Program-made: the position numbers and the translations under genes
Notes under the pieces: generated by a model
What the model was told of the DNA's origin: nothing
Database searches by the model: none
Seen by the model: the letters and a program-made list of their open reading frames with translations, nothing else
Assembly (NCBI GenBank): GCA_910584475.1
Contig: CAJUBD010000015.1
Coordinates: forward strand, 15,441-79,440
DNA: 64,000 bases
Reading direction: 5' to 3'
From: an uncultured Treponema sp.
GTDB lineage: Bacteria; Spirochaetota; Spirochaetia; Treponematales; Treponemataceae
Shown: positions 56,290 through 64,000 of the stretch, piece after piece
Numbering within the stretch: the first letter of the stretch is position 1
Layout: each line of letters begins with the position of its first letter

Positions 56290-57684
56290 ATGAATTTCGA
56301 CGTAGCGGCGTTTGAAAAATCCGTTTGCAATTCTTTTGAAAGTCTTCTCGCGCGATGTTCCCGAAATGTCGGCGATGTCAAGCGCATTGGCATCGCGGTT
56401 TCAGGCGGCGCGGATTCTCTTTGTCTTTTGTGCGCGCTCGCGGGCGGCTTTGAAAATTCCTGCGACATTTCCGAAAAACTCGTCTGCATAACGGTGGATC
56501 ATTCGATTCGTCCAAACGAAGAAGGCGCGACTGACGCGGATTTCGTAAAAAAGATTTGCGAGAAAATCGGCGTTCGCTGCATCGTGAAAAAAATTCCTGG
56601 AGGCGAGGTTTTTAAGGTGGCATCTCGCCGCGCGCGCGGAATCGAAGAAGCGGCGCGGACGCTGCGTTACGAGGCTCTTGAGGAAGCGGCGGCGGAAATC
56701 GGCGCGGAATTTGTGTGCCTTGCGCACAACAAGAATGACGCTCTGGAAACGCTTTTGATGCGCTTCTTGCAAGGCTCGGCGGCGGCAGGAATCTCTCAAA
56801 TTCGCGGAAAATATTTGCGCCCGCTTTTGCAAATCGAACGCGAAGAAATAGAAGGATATTTGCGAGAAAAAAAAATCGCTTGGAGAACGGATTCGACGAA
56901 CTCCGACGAAAAATATTTGCGAAACAAAATTCGTTTGAAATTGATTCCGTTCCTAAAGGAAAATTTTGCAGGCTTTGAAAATGCCGTTTTGAAGGGCGGC
57001 GAAAAAATCGCGTTGCAAAACGCCGCCGTCAAGGAAATGGCCTTGAGATGCGAGGACGATTTTTTTCCTGCGAAAATTTCGCAAAAGGAAATTTCTTTTG
57101 CCTCCGAAAATTTTTCAAGCCTTCCAATCGCAATTCGACAGGAATTGATTTATGATGCGTTCGTGCGCTTCGGCGTGGACGACCGCGTGCCTTATGGATT
57201 TGTTCGCGCTTTGAGCCTTTGGCCTGAAATTGATTTCAAAAAAATTTCATTTTCCGATATTTCTGCGCGGACGGCGGGCGGAAAACTTTTTTTGAAAATT
57301 TGTGAAAAACAGGCGACTGAATCGGGATTTTTTGCTATAATAAATGAAGATGGCGTTTTCGATTTTGACGGATTTTCGCTTGAAGCGCGGTGCGAAAAAA
57401 ACGATTTGGCGGAAGTTTTAGTTCGCGGAGAAAAATCTGTTCGCTTGGAAATCCCGCTTCCGTTCGTGGTGCGAAGCCGCGAGATCGGAGATGCTGTTTT
57501 GAATGCGGAGGGATTGGAAAAATCCGTGTCGGACATTTTTTCGGATTGGAAACTTCCTGAATGCGAACGCGGGAAAATTCCGATTTTGGAATGCGGATTT
57601 CCTTTGAAAATCTCTGCGGTTTTGGGCTGTGTTTTGGGATATGAAAATTGGATTGTCGCGCAAAATTCGCTCGCGGATTTTTAG
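56290..57684 (+). CDS. tilS: tRNA(Ile)-lysidine synthase
   Basis: 464 residues. IGIAVSGGADSLCLLCAL (about 34-51) is the PP-loop. LAHNKNDALETLLMRFLQGSA (about 143-163), LRPLLQIEREEIEGYL and WRTDSTNSDEKYLRNKIRLKLIPFL (segments WRTDSTNSDEKYLRN and IRLKLIPFL) complete the family pattern. It converts cytidine-34 of tRNA-Ile2 to lysidine, changing AUG to AUA reading. The C-terminal part (about 330-464) is diverged. No clear Shine-Dalgarno site precedes ATG 56290. Confidence 0.94.
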   Translation: MNFDVAAFEKSVCNSFESLLARCSRNVGDVKRIGIAVSGGADSLCLLCALAGGFENSCDISEKLVCITVDHSIRPNEEGATDADFVKKICEKIGVRCIVKKIPGGEVFKVASRRARGIEEAARTLRYEALEEAAAEIGAEFVCLAHNKNDALETLLMRFLQGSAAAGISQIRGKYLRPLLQIEREEIEGYLREKKIAWRTDSTNSDEKYLRNKIRLKLIPFLKENFAGFENAVLKGGEKIALQNAAVKEMALRCEDDFFPAKISQKEISFASENFSSLPIAIRQELIYDAFVRFGVDDRVPYGFVRALSLWPEIDFKKISFSDISARTAGGKLFLKICEKQATESGFFAIINEDGVFDFDGFSLEARCEKNDLAEVLVRGEKSVRLEIPLPFVVRSREIGDAVLNAEGLEKSVSDIFSDWKLPECERGKIPILECGFPLKISAVLGCVLGYENWIVAQNSLADF

Positions 57685-57689
57685 GAGAT

Positions 57690-57743
57690 ATGATAAAAGC
57701 ACCGCAAAAAAATGGTGCGGCACTTCGTCGTGAATGTGCGTAA
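57690..57743 (+). CDS. Possible 17-codon leader peptide
   Basis: AGGAG (57683-57687, overlapping the tilS stop) precedes ATG 57690. The frame MIKAPQKNGAALRRECA ends at a TAA (57741-57743) that is also the first base triplet of a terminator-like hairpin. A seven-codon frame with the same MIK start and preceding SD is found before pta (31633). A coupling of leader translation to the hairpin is possible, but not shown. Confidence 0.35.
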   Translation: MIKAPQKNGAALRRECA

Positions 57744-57792
57744 AAGCCAGTCGCGAAACTGACGTTTCGCTCTTGGCTTTTTATTTAGGGGG
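57741..57792 (+). repeat. First copy of leader hairpin 3 (tandem)
   Basis: TAAAAGCC..GCGAAAC..GTTTCGC..GGCTTTTTA followed by AGGGGG. It is nearly identical to 57886-57938, so the 57945 gene has two copies of the third stem in tandem. No start codon follows this copy at a suitable distance. Confidence 0.7.
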
Positions 57793-57794
57793 TT

Positions 57795-57833
57795 AAGAAA
57801 AAAGTTGCCTAGAATGTCGCCAACTTTTTTCTT
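57795..57833 (+). terminator. Hairpin between the two leader copies
   Basis: AAGAAAAAAGTTG (57795-57807) and CAACTTTTTTCTT (57821-57833) are exact complements around a 13-nt loop. A likely terminator or attenuator. Confidence 0.65.
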
Positions 57834-57835
57834 GT

Positions 57836-57938
57836 CGAGTTTCTTTCAGAAACTCGCTTTTTATATTGCGCGCTTGCGCGCACGCTAAAAAGCCAGTCGC
57901 GAAACTGATGTTTCGCTCCCGGCTTTTTATTTAGGAGG
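57836..57938 (+). promoter_or_regulatory. Three-stem leader element before the 57945 gene
   Basis: Hairpin 1 CGAGTTTC-tttca-GAAACTCG (57836-57856); link TTTTTATATTG; hairpin 2 GCGCGC-tt-GCGCGC (57868-57881); hairpin 3 with arms TAAAAAGCC / GGCTTTTTA (57886-57929); then AGGAGG and ATG. Same order as in the clpB and pta leaders. Confidence 0.75.
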
Positions 57939-57944
57939 CTTCTG

Positions 57945-60107
57945 ATGAAATTTCGATTCTTCTTGTTTTTGACGATTTTCGTTTTTTCACTGAATTTGTT
58001 TGCCCAAAACGATTCGGGAGCCGCCCAGAATTTCAACGCGCAGAACGCGAACCGTCAGACGGCTTTGCGATATCTCAAGCTTGCAAAAGGTTACGCGCTT
58101 TCCGCGGATTGGGAAAAATGCGCCGCTTTTGCGAAGGCGGGAAACGAATACGATAAGGGAGTCGCGGACTTGTGGTATTTGATGGCTCTCGGAGAATACA
58201 ACGGCGGCGCGAACAGGAAAGAAGTTTTGCCTTTGCTAGAAGAGTCGCTTTCGGGCGCGGAATGGGTGGACTACAACAAAAGCGGCGCGAGGATTTTTTT
58301 TGCCGACTTGCTTTGCGCCACGGGAAGGGCGGAGGCGGCGCTTGAGATTTTGGACGAAGATCCTTTCATTTATTCTGCGGACGCGGAATATGTCCGTGCG
58401 AAATCTTACTATACGATTGGAGACGCGGATAATGTCGAGCGTGCGCGGGAAAAAATAAACGTGAGCCGGCGCGTTTATCCGAGCGATGCGCGTTTCGCTC
58501 ATTTGTTTTTCGCCTACGAATACAAGATTATGTACATGAAAAATCCTTCGGCGGCTCTTTTCGACTATATGCCGCTTTCGGGCGAAGCGCGGAAGATTGC
58601 CGACTATTTTATTGCGAAAGTTCCGGAATATGATTCCGAGGATGTGGAACTTGAAATTTATGCCGCTATTTTTGCCGAGGGCGAGCAAAAGACGAGACTC
58701 CTTCGTGCGTTCGACGCGCGCGGATTCAAAAGTCCGCTTTTCGCGGCGGCCGCAGCGGAAGACGGAATAATTTCCGAGGATGCCGCGCTTGAATATTTTT
58801 TGGACTTTATGGAAAAAAGCGGCTCGGAGCAGGAAGCGTTTCAAGATGTTTCGCTTTTCGAACTAGAGCATTTCGCTTCGGTTTTGAAGAATCCTGACGT
58901 GAAAAAAAATCTCGCCGCATATTTGAACGCATATACCGGAACGCTTTTTTGCGACACGAACAATTCTTTAGAGCCGAATCTCGCCGTGCGCTACAGCCGA
59001 GGACGACCGCAGGAAATCAAATTCGACGCTGACAATGACGGCGGCGCGGATTGGATTTGCGAATGCGATTTCGGAGTTCCGAAGTCCGCGCGATTTTTGG
59101 ACAAAAAGATCAGCGTGTACTATGGAACTTATCCAAGTCCTGTGCGCGTGGTTTTCGAGGAAGTGCCGGGCGAGCAAGGCGCGACCGTTTTCAATTTGGC
59201 AGACGAAACTGTGGACGCGCAAATATTTGAGATTCGTGTCGACGAGGTCATTTCCTTCGCGGAGGTTTCGGATGAATTTTTCATCGTGGATGAAAAGACT
59301 TTGTGGAGCGGCGAGCGCATTTTCGATGTGGATGGTCTCATAACTTCTGTAAACAGCATCGAGCGACCGAGCAAGGAGCGCGACGGCGCGACGATTCAGT
59401 TTTCAATGCTGGATGGAGTTTACTATGCCGCGGACTATTTGCTTGACGGAAAATTGTATGCGCACGCGCAGTTCGCTTCTCCTTTGGTGCGAAACGTTGA
59501 CCGCGACGGCGACGGCATTTTCGAGACGACGGAAATATACGCGCCGCTCGAAAAGGGGATGGTGATTTCGAAAGAAGATCTGGATGCCGCCACGCAGAAC
59601 ATTTGGGGAAGCCCTGTTCCGAATCCTTCGATTTTTCTGTGGATGATTCAGATAGACAGAAACGGCGACACGCGTCCTGATTTTTCCGAAGAGTATTTTT
59701 CGCGGGGCGGACGCATTTCCACTTGGGATTTGGACTACGACGGCGAATGGGACAGCCGCCACACGGTTTTTCCGAAAGGAGAAAACAATTTCGACGAGCG
59801 AAGCGAAATCTTTGTGACGAATTCAAGCGGCGAGAGAAATCTCGTTTCCGTGCATTTTTCCGACGGCGAGCCTCGCGGAATTTTGTTTGACGGAAAAATG
59901 GTTTCTGTTACGAAAGGCGCGGAAGATTGTTTTTATTGGATAGGCGAGGCGGGAACGCAAAGCCAGGAGCGCAACATAAAAGGACGAATGGCACATTCGC
60001 GGATGGGCGTAGTGGAACAGTTCGAGGATGACGGAAGTTTCGTTCAGGCGATTGTCGTGGACAAAGATGTTTTCGCGCGAATTGTTAATTTAGATTTTGA
60101 AAATTGA
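57945..60107 (+). CDS. Large exported hypothetical protein with TPR-like N-terminus
   Basis: 720 residues. Signal peptide MKFRFFLFLTIFVFSLNLFAQ. Residues 30-130 have TPR-like helices (QTALRYLKLAKGYALSADWEKCAAFAKAG, split: ALRYLKLAKGYALSADWEKC). The second half is beta-rich and has several D-x-D-x-D-G-type loops (FDADNDGGADW, NVDRDGDGIFETTEIY, QIDRNGDTRPDF, LDYDGEWDSRH) like calcium-binding dockerin or EF-hand-like repeats; calcium binding is inference. AGGAGG is optimally spaced. I recognise no named family. The tandem leader element suggests tight control of expression. Confidence 0.7.
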   Translation: MKFRFFLFLTIFVFSLNLFAQNDSGAAQNFNAQNANRQTALRYLKLAKGYALSADWEKCAAFAKAGNEYDKGVADLWYLMALGEYNGGANRKEVLPLLEESLSGAEWVDYNKSGARIFFADLLCATGRAEAALEILDEDPFIYSADAEYVRAKSYYTIGDADNVERAREKINVSRRVYPSDARFAHLFFAYEYKIMYMKNPSAALFDYMPLSGEARKIADYFIAKVPEYDSEDVELEIYAAIFAEGEQKTRLLRAFDARGFKSPLFAAAAAEDGIISEDAALEYFLDFMEKSGSEQEAFQDVSLFELEHFASVLKNPDVKKNLAAYLNAYTGTLFCDTNNSLEPNLAVRYSRGRPQEIKFDADNDGGADWICECDFGVPKSARFLDKKISVYYGTYPSPVRVVFEEVPGEQGATVFNLADETVDAQIFEIRVDEVISFAEVSDEFFIVDEKTLWSGERIFDVDGLITSVNSIERPSKERDGATIQFSMLDGVYYAADYLLDGKLYAHAQFASPLVRNVDRDGDGIFETTEIYAPLEKGMVISKEDLDAATQNIWGSPVPNPSIFLWMIQIDRNGDTRPDFSEEYFSRGGRISTWDLDYDGEWDSRHTVFPKGENNFDERSEIFVTNSSGERNLVSVHFSDGEPRGILFDGKMVSVTKGAEDCFYWIGEAGTQSQERNIKGRMAHSRMGVVEQFEDDGSFVQAIVVDKDVFARIVNLDFEN

Positions 60108-60184
60108 ATTAAATTGAAAAAGTTTAATTTAATTTAAATTGAATGTTTAAAATTCGCGTCAAAATGTTGCCGCTAATTTTAACT

Positions 60185-60218
60185 CGAGTTTGCGTTGCAA
60201 AGTCGTTTATTATTATTG
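60185..60218. repeat. CGAGTTTGCG-type hairpin with TTTATTATTATTG
   Basis: CGAGTTTGCG-tt-GCAAAGTCG followed by TTTATTATTATTG, a relative of hairpin 1 plus link, about 37 bases upstream of the protease gene. No other feature is seen in 60108-60254. Confidence 0.55.
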
Positions 60219-60254
60219 AAAAATGGACTTAAAAGAGAATAAATAATCGTAAAA

Positions 60255-61883
60255 ATGATGAAATTGGCTTTAGGAAAAGTAATTCTCCTCTCGCTTTTTT
60301 TGGCAGGCTTGGCGGCATGCTCTTCCTCAGGCAAATTGCCCGAAGCGCCCATGGCTGAACTTGACTACACGGACAAAGATGTTCACGATGCCGAAGTCAA
60401 GCGCATTTATGAAATGCTCGAAAAAAATCCCGTGCAGGCTTTGTGGCGCGCGAAAGTTTTGGGTGATGAAAATTTGAGCCGCGAGTGCGCGGAATACGTG
60501 CGCGACGTATGCGCGGCGCATGTCGAGCAAGACGACAGGCTCGAAGCGTATACGATGTACAATTCTCTTGCCACGTCCGGCTACGGCGATTTGGCAAAAG
60601 GTATTATGGACGCGCAGAAAATGAGAGCGTTTTATTTTGAAGACGTTCCGGGAATCGCCACCAAGGTACAGCCGAGACTCGAGCGAATTTCCGACTACAT
60701 TCAGGGAACCGTTACCGTTTGGGTGGACTTGGGAATCAAGGTTAAGCGCGGAATGGGATACGCCGACCGAGTGATTGGCTCGGGCTTTTTCATCGACCCG
60801 CGCGGCTATATAATCACGAACCATCACGTGATAGAAGAAATTGTCAGCCCGAAAAATTCAGGCTATGGAAAAGTTTTCATAAAAATGGCTCAAGATTCTG
60901 ACCAGCGCATTCCAGCTCGCGTCATAGGCTACGACAGCGTTCATGACCTCGCGCTTTTGAAAACTGAAGCTGAAGTGCCGTACACGTTCAATTTGGGAAG
61001 TTCTAGCGAACTGCATGTCGGCGACAAAATCTATGCGATTGGCTCGCCTTTGGGCTTGGAGCGGACGCTGACAAGCGGAGTGGTTTCCGCGACCGACAGA
61101 AAGCTTTTTTCCACTGGAAGCGTGATTCAAATCGACGCGGCGATAAACTCAGGGAATTCAGGCGGACCTTTCATCGACGAGGGCGGGCGCGTGCAGGGAA
61201 TCGTATTCGCGGGAATATTGCAATACAGCGGACTGAACTTCGCGATTCCTGTGGAATATCTCAAGCAGGATTTGCCGATTTTGTTCCACGGCGGAAAAAG
61301 ACGTTTTCCGTGGATTGGAGCGTATGGAAAGACCGCGCGCGCGGGTTACGCTTCTTATGGGCTTGAAGTGCAGTATTTTATGCCGGGAAGTCCGATGGCT
61401 CGCGTGGGAATGCGAGCTGGTGACGTGATCACTTCGCTCGACGGAAAGAAGGTGTCCACGCTCGAGGAAATGCAGGACATTTTGCGCGACCATGTTCCCG
61501 ACACGATAATTGGATGCGAATATCTTCGCGACGGCGAGAAGAAAAATTGTCTCCTCTATCTTTCACAGCGGCCCGAAAATCCGGGCTACGCGATTTATCA
61601 GGGCGACACGATCCAGCGTTCTTTCGTTCCGCTCTTCGGAATGGAGATGACGCCTTCTTCCAGCACGAACAGCCGCACGTTTACGATTACTCGTGTCATT
61701 CCCGGAAGCGTGGCCGACGAGAGCGGGTTTTCTGAAAACGATCCTGTCACAATCGGGCGGATTCAGTTCGACGATGAAAAGACTATGATGCTCGTGCCGC
61801 TTACGACAAAAAATCGGCGCAAGGGATATTTGGACATGAGCGTGGCTCTTCAAACATATTTGGACAGTCCGTATTATTTTTAA
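60255..61883 (+). CDS. HtrA/DegP-like serine protease lipoprotein
   Basis: 542 residues. A lipoprotein signal ends in LAACSSSG (lipobox Cys about 23). A helical N-terminal extension (about 30-150) precedes the protease. The catalytic triad is complete: ITNHHVIEE (His), SVHDLALLK (Asp) and INSGNSGGPFID (Ser). Two PDZ-like regions follow (about 370-435 with MPGSPMARVGMRAGDVITSLDG, and about 465-535 with VIPGSVADESGFSENDPV). It should degrade or refold envelope proteins. ATG ATG at 60255 and 60258 leave the exact start open; the Shine-Dalgarno site is weak. Confidence 0.9.
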   Translation: MMKLALGKVILLSLFLAGLAACSSSGKLPEAPMAELDYTDKDVHDAEVKRIYEMLEKNPVQALWRAKVLGDENLSRECAEYVRDVCAAHVEQDDRLEAYTMYNSLATSGYGDLAKGIMDAQKMRAFYFEDVPGIATKVQPRLERISDYIQGTVTVWVDLGIKVKRGMGYADRVIGSGFFIDPRGYIITNHHVIEEIVSPKNSGYGKVFIKMAQDSDQRIPARVIGYDSVHDLALLKTEAEVPYTFNLGSSSELHVGDKIYAIGSPLGLERTLTSGVVSATDRKLFSTGSVIQIDAAINSGNSGGPFIDEGGRVQGIVFAGILQYSGLNFAIPVEYLKQDLPILFHGGKRRFPWIGAYGKTARAGYASYGLEVQYFMPGSPMARVGMRAGDVITSLDGKKVSTLEEMQDILRDHVPDTIIGCEYLRDGEKKNCLLYLSQRPENPGYAIYQGDTIQRSFVPLFGMEMTPSSSTNSRTFTITRVIPGSVADESGFSENDPVTIGRIQFDDEKTMMLVPLTTKNRRKGYLDMSVALQTYLDSPYYF

Positions 61884-61911
61884 AAACGACATGGAAGTTT
61901 TGGAGAAAATT

Positions 61912-63717
61912 ATGGAAATGAAATACAAGCGCAACTTTTGCATCGTAGCGCACATAGACCACGGAAAGTCCACCCTTGCGGACCGCCTGATTCAAAAGGC
62001 GAAGATAATCGATGACCGCCAGATGAAAAACCAGATTCTCGACAACATGGACATCGAGCGCGAGCGCGGCATTACGATAAAAAGCCAGGCCGTGACGATT
62101 CCGTACCGCGCGAAAGACGGACATGACTATGAGCTGAATTTCGTCGACACTCCGGGGCACGTGGATTTTTCCTACGAAGTGAGCCGCGCGATCGCTTCGT
62201 GCGAGGGCGCGCTCCTTTTGATCGACGCTTCGCAGGGCGTGGAAAGCCAGACCGTCAGCAACATGTATATGGCTTTGGAGCACGACCTTTCGATTGTTCC
62301 CGTGATAAACAAAATCGACTTGCCGAGCGCGGACATTGAAGGCGTGAAAAAGCAGATTGACCATGACCTCGGGCTTTTGCCGGAAGAGGCGCAGCTCGTT
62401 TCCGCCAAGACTGGCGAGGGAATAGACGGGCTTTTTGAGGCCGTCGTGAATCTTTTTCCCCCACCTAAAGGAGACGCTGACGCTCCGCTTCAGGCCTTGA
62501 TTTTCGACTGCCATTACGATGCGTATCGCGGTGTCGTCGTCCACATCCGCGTGATGCAAGGGCGGATAAAGTCGGGCGACACGCTTCGAATGATGAGCAG
62601 CGGCGCGGAATACAAGGTGGAAAACGTCGGCGTTTTCAAGATAAAGTACGAGGATACAGGAACGCTCGAGGCGGGCGATGTCGGCTATGTCATAGCAGGG
62701 ATAAAGACCGTAAGCGACGTGCGCGTGGGCGACACGATAACGCTTTCGGAAAATCCCGCGCCCGAAGCCTTGCCTGGTTTCAAGGAAGTGAAGCCAGTCG
62801 TCTTTTCGTCTATTTATCCGCTTGACTCGAACGACTACGAGGAGCTCAAGGACGCGATGGAAAAGTTAAAGCTAAACGACGCGAGCCTTGTTTACGAAAA
62901 GGACAATTCAATCGCTCTTGGCAACGGATTCCGCTCGGGATTTTTGGGCTTGCTCCATCTTGAGATTGTGGAGGAGAGATTAGAGCGCGATTTCGACCAG
63001 TCCGTGATTTTCACGTCTCCGAGCGTGCGCTACAAAATCTTGCTTTCAAACGGCGAGGAAATTTTCATCGACAATCCCACCGAATACCCCGAGGGCAGGA
63101 TAAAAAGCGCGGAAGAGCCGTACATCAAGGCTTCGATAATCACGCCTGGCGAATACATCGGGCAGATCATGGCACTTTGCAACGAAAAGCGCGGCGTTCA
63201 GACGAACATGCAGTACCTCGACGAAAAGCGCGCCGAACTCACTTATGAGATGCCGCTTGCCGAAGTGCTGTTCGACTTTTACGACCGCCTTAAAAGTTAC
63301 AGCCGAGGCTACGCTTCGTTCGACTATGAGGTAGTCGGCTACAAGCCAACGGATTTGGCGCGGCTCGACATTCTCATAAACGGAAAGGCGGTGGACGCTT
63401 TAAGCCAGCTTGTCTTCAAGCAGAACGCCGTGACGCAGGCGCGGAAAGTGTGCCACAGGCTCAAAGGCGAAATCGCTCGGCAGCAATTCAAAGTCGCGAT
63501 TCAAGGCGCGATCGGAAGCCAAATAATAGCGCGTGAAACCGTGAATCCCGTCCGCAAGGACGTGCTCGCGAAATGCTACGGCGGCGACATCACGCGAAAG
63601 CGAAAGCTTCTTGAAAAGCAGAAAGAAGGAAAGAAGCGGATGAAAATGATCGGCGACGTGGAACTTCCGCAGTCGGCGTTCTTGGCGGTGCTGAAAGCGG
63701 GCGAAGACGAAGAGTAA
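61912..63717 (+). CDS. lepA: Elongation factor 4 (LepA)
   Basis: 601 residues from ATG 61912, which has GGAG six bases upstream; an in-frame ATG at 61891 has no such site. G1 AHIDHGKSTLADRL, G2 with ERERGITIKSQ, G3 DTPGHVDF and G4 NKIDLP are all present. The C-terminal LepA domain contains ARQQFKVAIQGAIGSQIIARE and VRKDVLAKCYGGDITRKRKLL (segments ARQQFKVAIQGAIGSQ and KCYGGDITRKRKLL). It is a ribosome-associated translational GTPase that back-translocates. Spacing to the protease gene is 28 bases. Confidence 0.97.
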   Translation: MEMKYKRNFCIVAHIDHGKSTLADRLIQKAKIIDDRQMKNQILDNMDIERERGITIKSQAVTIPYRAKDGHDYELNFVDTPGHVDFSYEVSRAIASCEGALLLIDASQGVESQTVSNMYMALEHDLSIVPVINKIDLPSADIEGVKKQIDHDLGLLPEEAQLVSAKTGEGIDGLFEAVVNLFPPPKGDADAPLQALIFDCHYDAYRGVVVHIRVMQGRIKSGDTLRMMSSGAEYKVENVGVFKIKYEDTGTLEAGDVGYVIAGIKTVSDVRVGDTITLSENPAPEALPGFKEVKPVVFSSIYPLDSNDYEELKDAMEKLKLNDASLVYEKDNSIALGNGFRSGFLGLLHLEIVEERLERDFDQSVIFTSPSVRYKILLSNGEEIFIDNPTEYPEGRIKSAEEPYIKASIITPGEYIGQIMALCNEKRGVQTNMQYLDEKRAELTYEMPLAEVLFDFYDRLKSYSRGYASFDYEVVGYKPTDLARLDILINGKAVDALSQLVFKQNAVTQARKVCHRLKGEIARQQFKVAIQGAIGSQIIARETVNPVRKDVLAKCYGGDITRKRKLLEKQKEGKKRMKMIGDVELPQSAFLAVLKAGEDEE

Positions 63718-63770
63718 TTGATTAGGTAATAAGTAATATGCGGGTTTTCGCTCCGCGAAAACTCGTAAGC
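63718..63770. repeat. Composite intergenic repeat after lepA
   Basis: AGGTAATAAGTAATATG (63724-63740) followed directly by CGGGTTTTCG-ctccg-CGAAAACTCG (63741-63765). Same order of modules as at 37.8 kb, and as the complement of 4094-4152. Confidence 0.8.
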
Positions 63771-64000
63771 AACAAATATGCCCATCGCAAAGCAAAGTTC
63801 AGATTTGCCCACCTTGTCTATGGCGGTTTGTGTCTAAAGCAAGAGGCGTAGAAACGATGCGAATGGAAAGGAACACAATGAAAAGAGGCGAGGGTTGGCA
63901 ATTCTGGTAATTGTTATACAGATGGGCATAAAGTGACACCAGCAGAGCGTGCTGCCAAATTAGGAGCTCATTTACATTTATCTGTTTACAAAGCAACTGA
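63771..64000 (+). other. Unassigned stretch at the window edge
   Basis: From 63882 a frame is open to the window end without a start codon, reading GNSGNCYTDGHKVTPAERAA then KLGAHLHLSVYKAT. The composition is more AT-rich than the preceding genes. It may be the remnant or the middle of a gene that continues outside the window, or non-coding. A frame on the opposite strand (63799-63996) is equally unsupported. Confidence 0.25.

Overview
The window reads as a chromosome segment of a spirochaete, most likely of the Treponema group. The clearest sign is the gene order at 48.9-57.7 kb: rplU, prp, rpmA, obgE, nadD, yqeK, LCP gene, rsfS, ispE, spoVG, tRNA-Gln, rplY, tilS. From memory this matches the spirochaetal order rplU to tilS seen in Borrelia, here with rsfS inverted, ispE inserted and pth missing. 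Further support comes from the many TPR, PilZ, cNMP-binding and lipoprotein genes and from spoVG in a non-sporulating setting. No rRNA, CRISPR array or transposase was seen. Two tRNAs are present: Val(CAC) and Gln(UUG).

Layout. 0-4.1 kb: the end of tyrS, then an accessory block (glycosylase-like protein, triple zinc-finger repeat protein, frameshifted HU-like gene, voltage-gated-type channel). The block is bracketed by a 78-bp direct duplication of the tyrS 3' end. 4.1-15.4 kb: tsaD, a polysaccharide-deacetylase-like gene, a phosphatase and glycosidase pair, a PilZ protein, TPR proteins, a double cNMP-binding protein, and a yfiH-type gene. 15.5-26.7 kb: an accessory zone with four toxin-antitoxin modules and a broken, compositionally mosaic lipoprotein gene, interleaved with nadE, rlmJ and clpB. 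26.8-48.6 kb: metabolism and envelope genes (pncA-like, metE, GT-B protein, pta, ribF, rpsO-pnp, cdd, dut, lptF-lptG, tgt, rluA-type, OmpA, lytic transglycosylase, TPR proteins). 48.9-57.7 kb: the ribosome and GTPase block. 57.9-64 kb: a secreted TPR-like protein, an HtrA-like lipoprotein protease, lepA, and the beginning of an unidentified stretch.

Two regulatory themes recur. First, at least ten genes have a -10 box only 5-8 nt before the start codon, usually with a -35 box 16-18 bp upstream, and no Shine-Dalgarno sequence. They are probably transcribed as leaderless or near-leaderless mRNAs. Second, clpB, pta and the 57945 gene share a three-stem leader element (CRAGTTT..AAACTYG hairpin, TTATRT link, GC hairpin, A-tract/U-tract terminator-like hairpin) that ends directly in the Shine-Dalgarno sequence. 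Shorter relatives sit before rpmA, pncA, lptF and the protease gene. A separate family of intergenic composite repeats (AGGTAATAAGTA tracts plus CGAGTTTTCG/CGAAAACTCG palindromes) decorates many gene borders, and one palindrome copy lies inside the rluA-type coding sequence.

The strongest candidates for something undescribed are the three-stem leader family, the rpsO leader with alternative anti-SD pairings, the duplication-flanked tyrS block, and the mosaic lipoprotein gene beside the toxin-antitoxin cluster. All statements come from reading the sequence; no database search was run.
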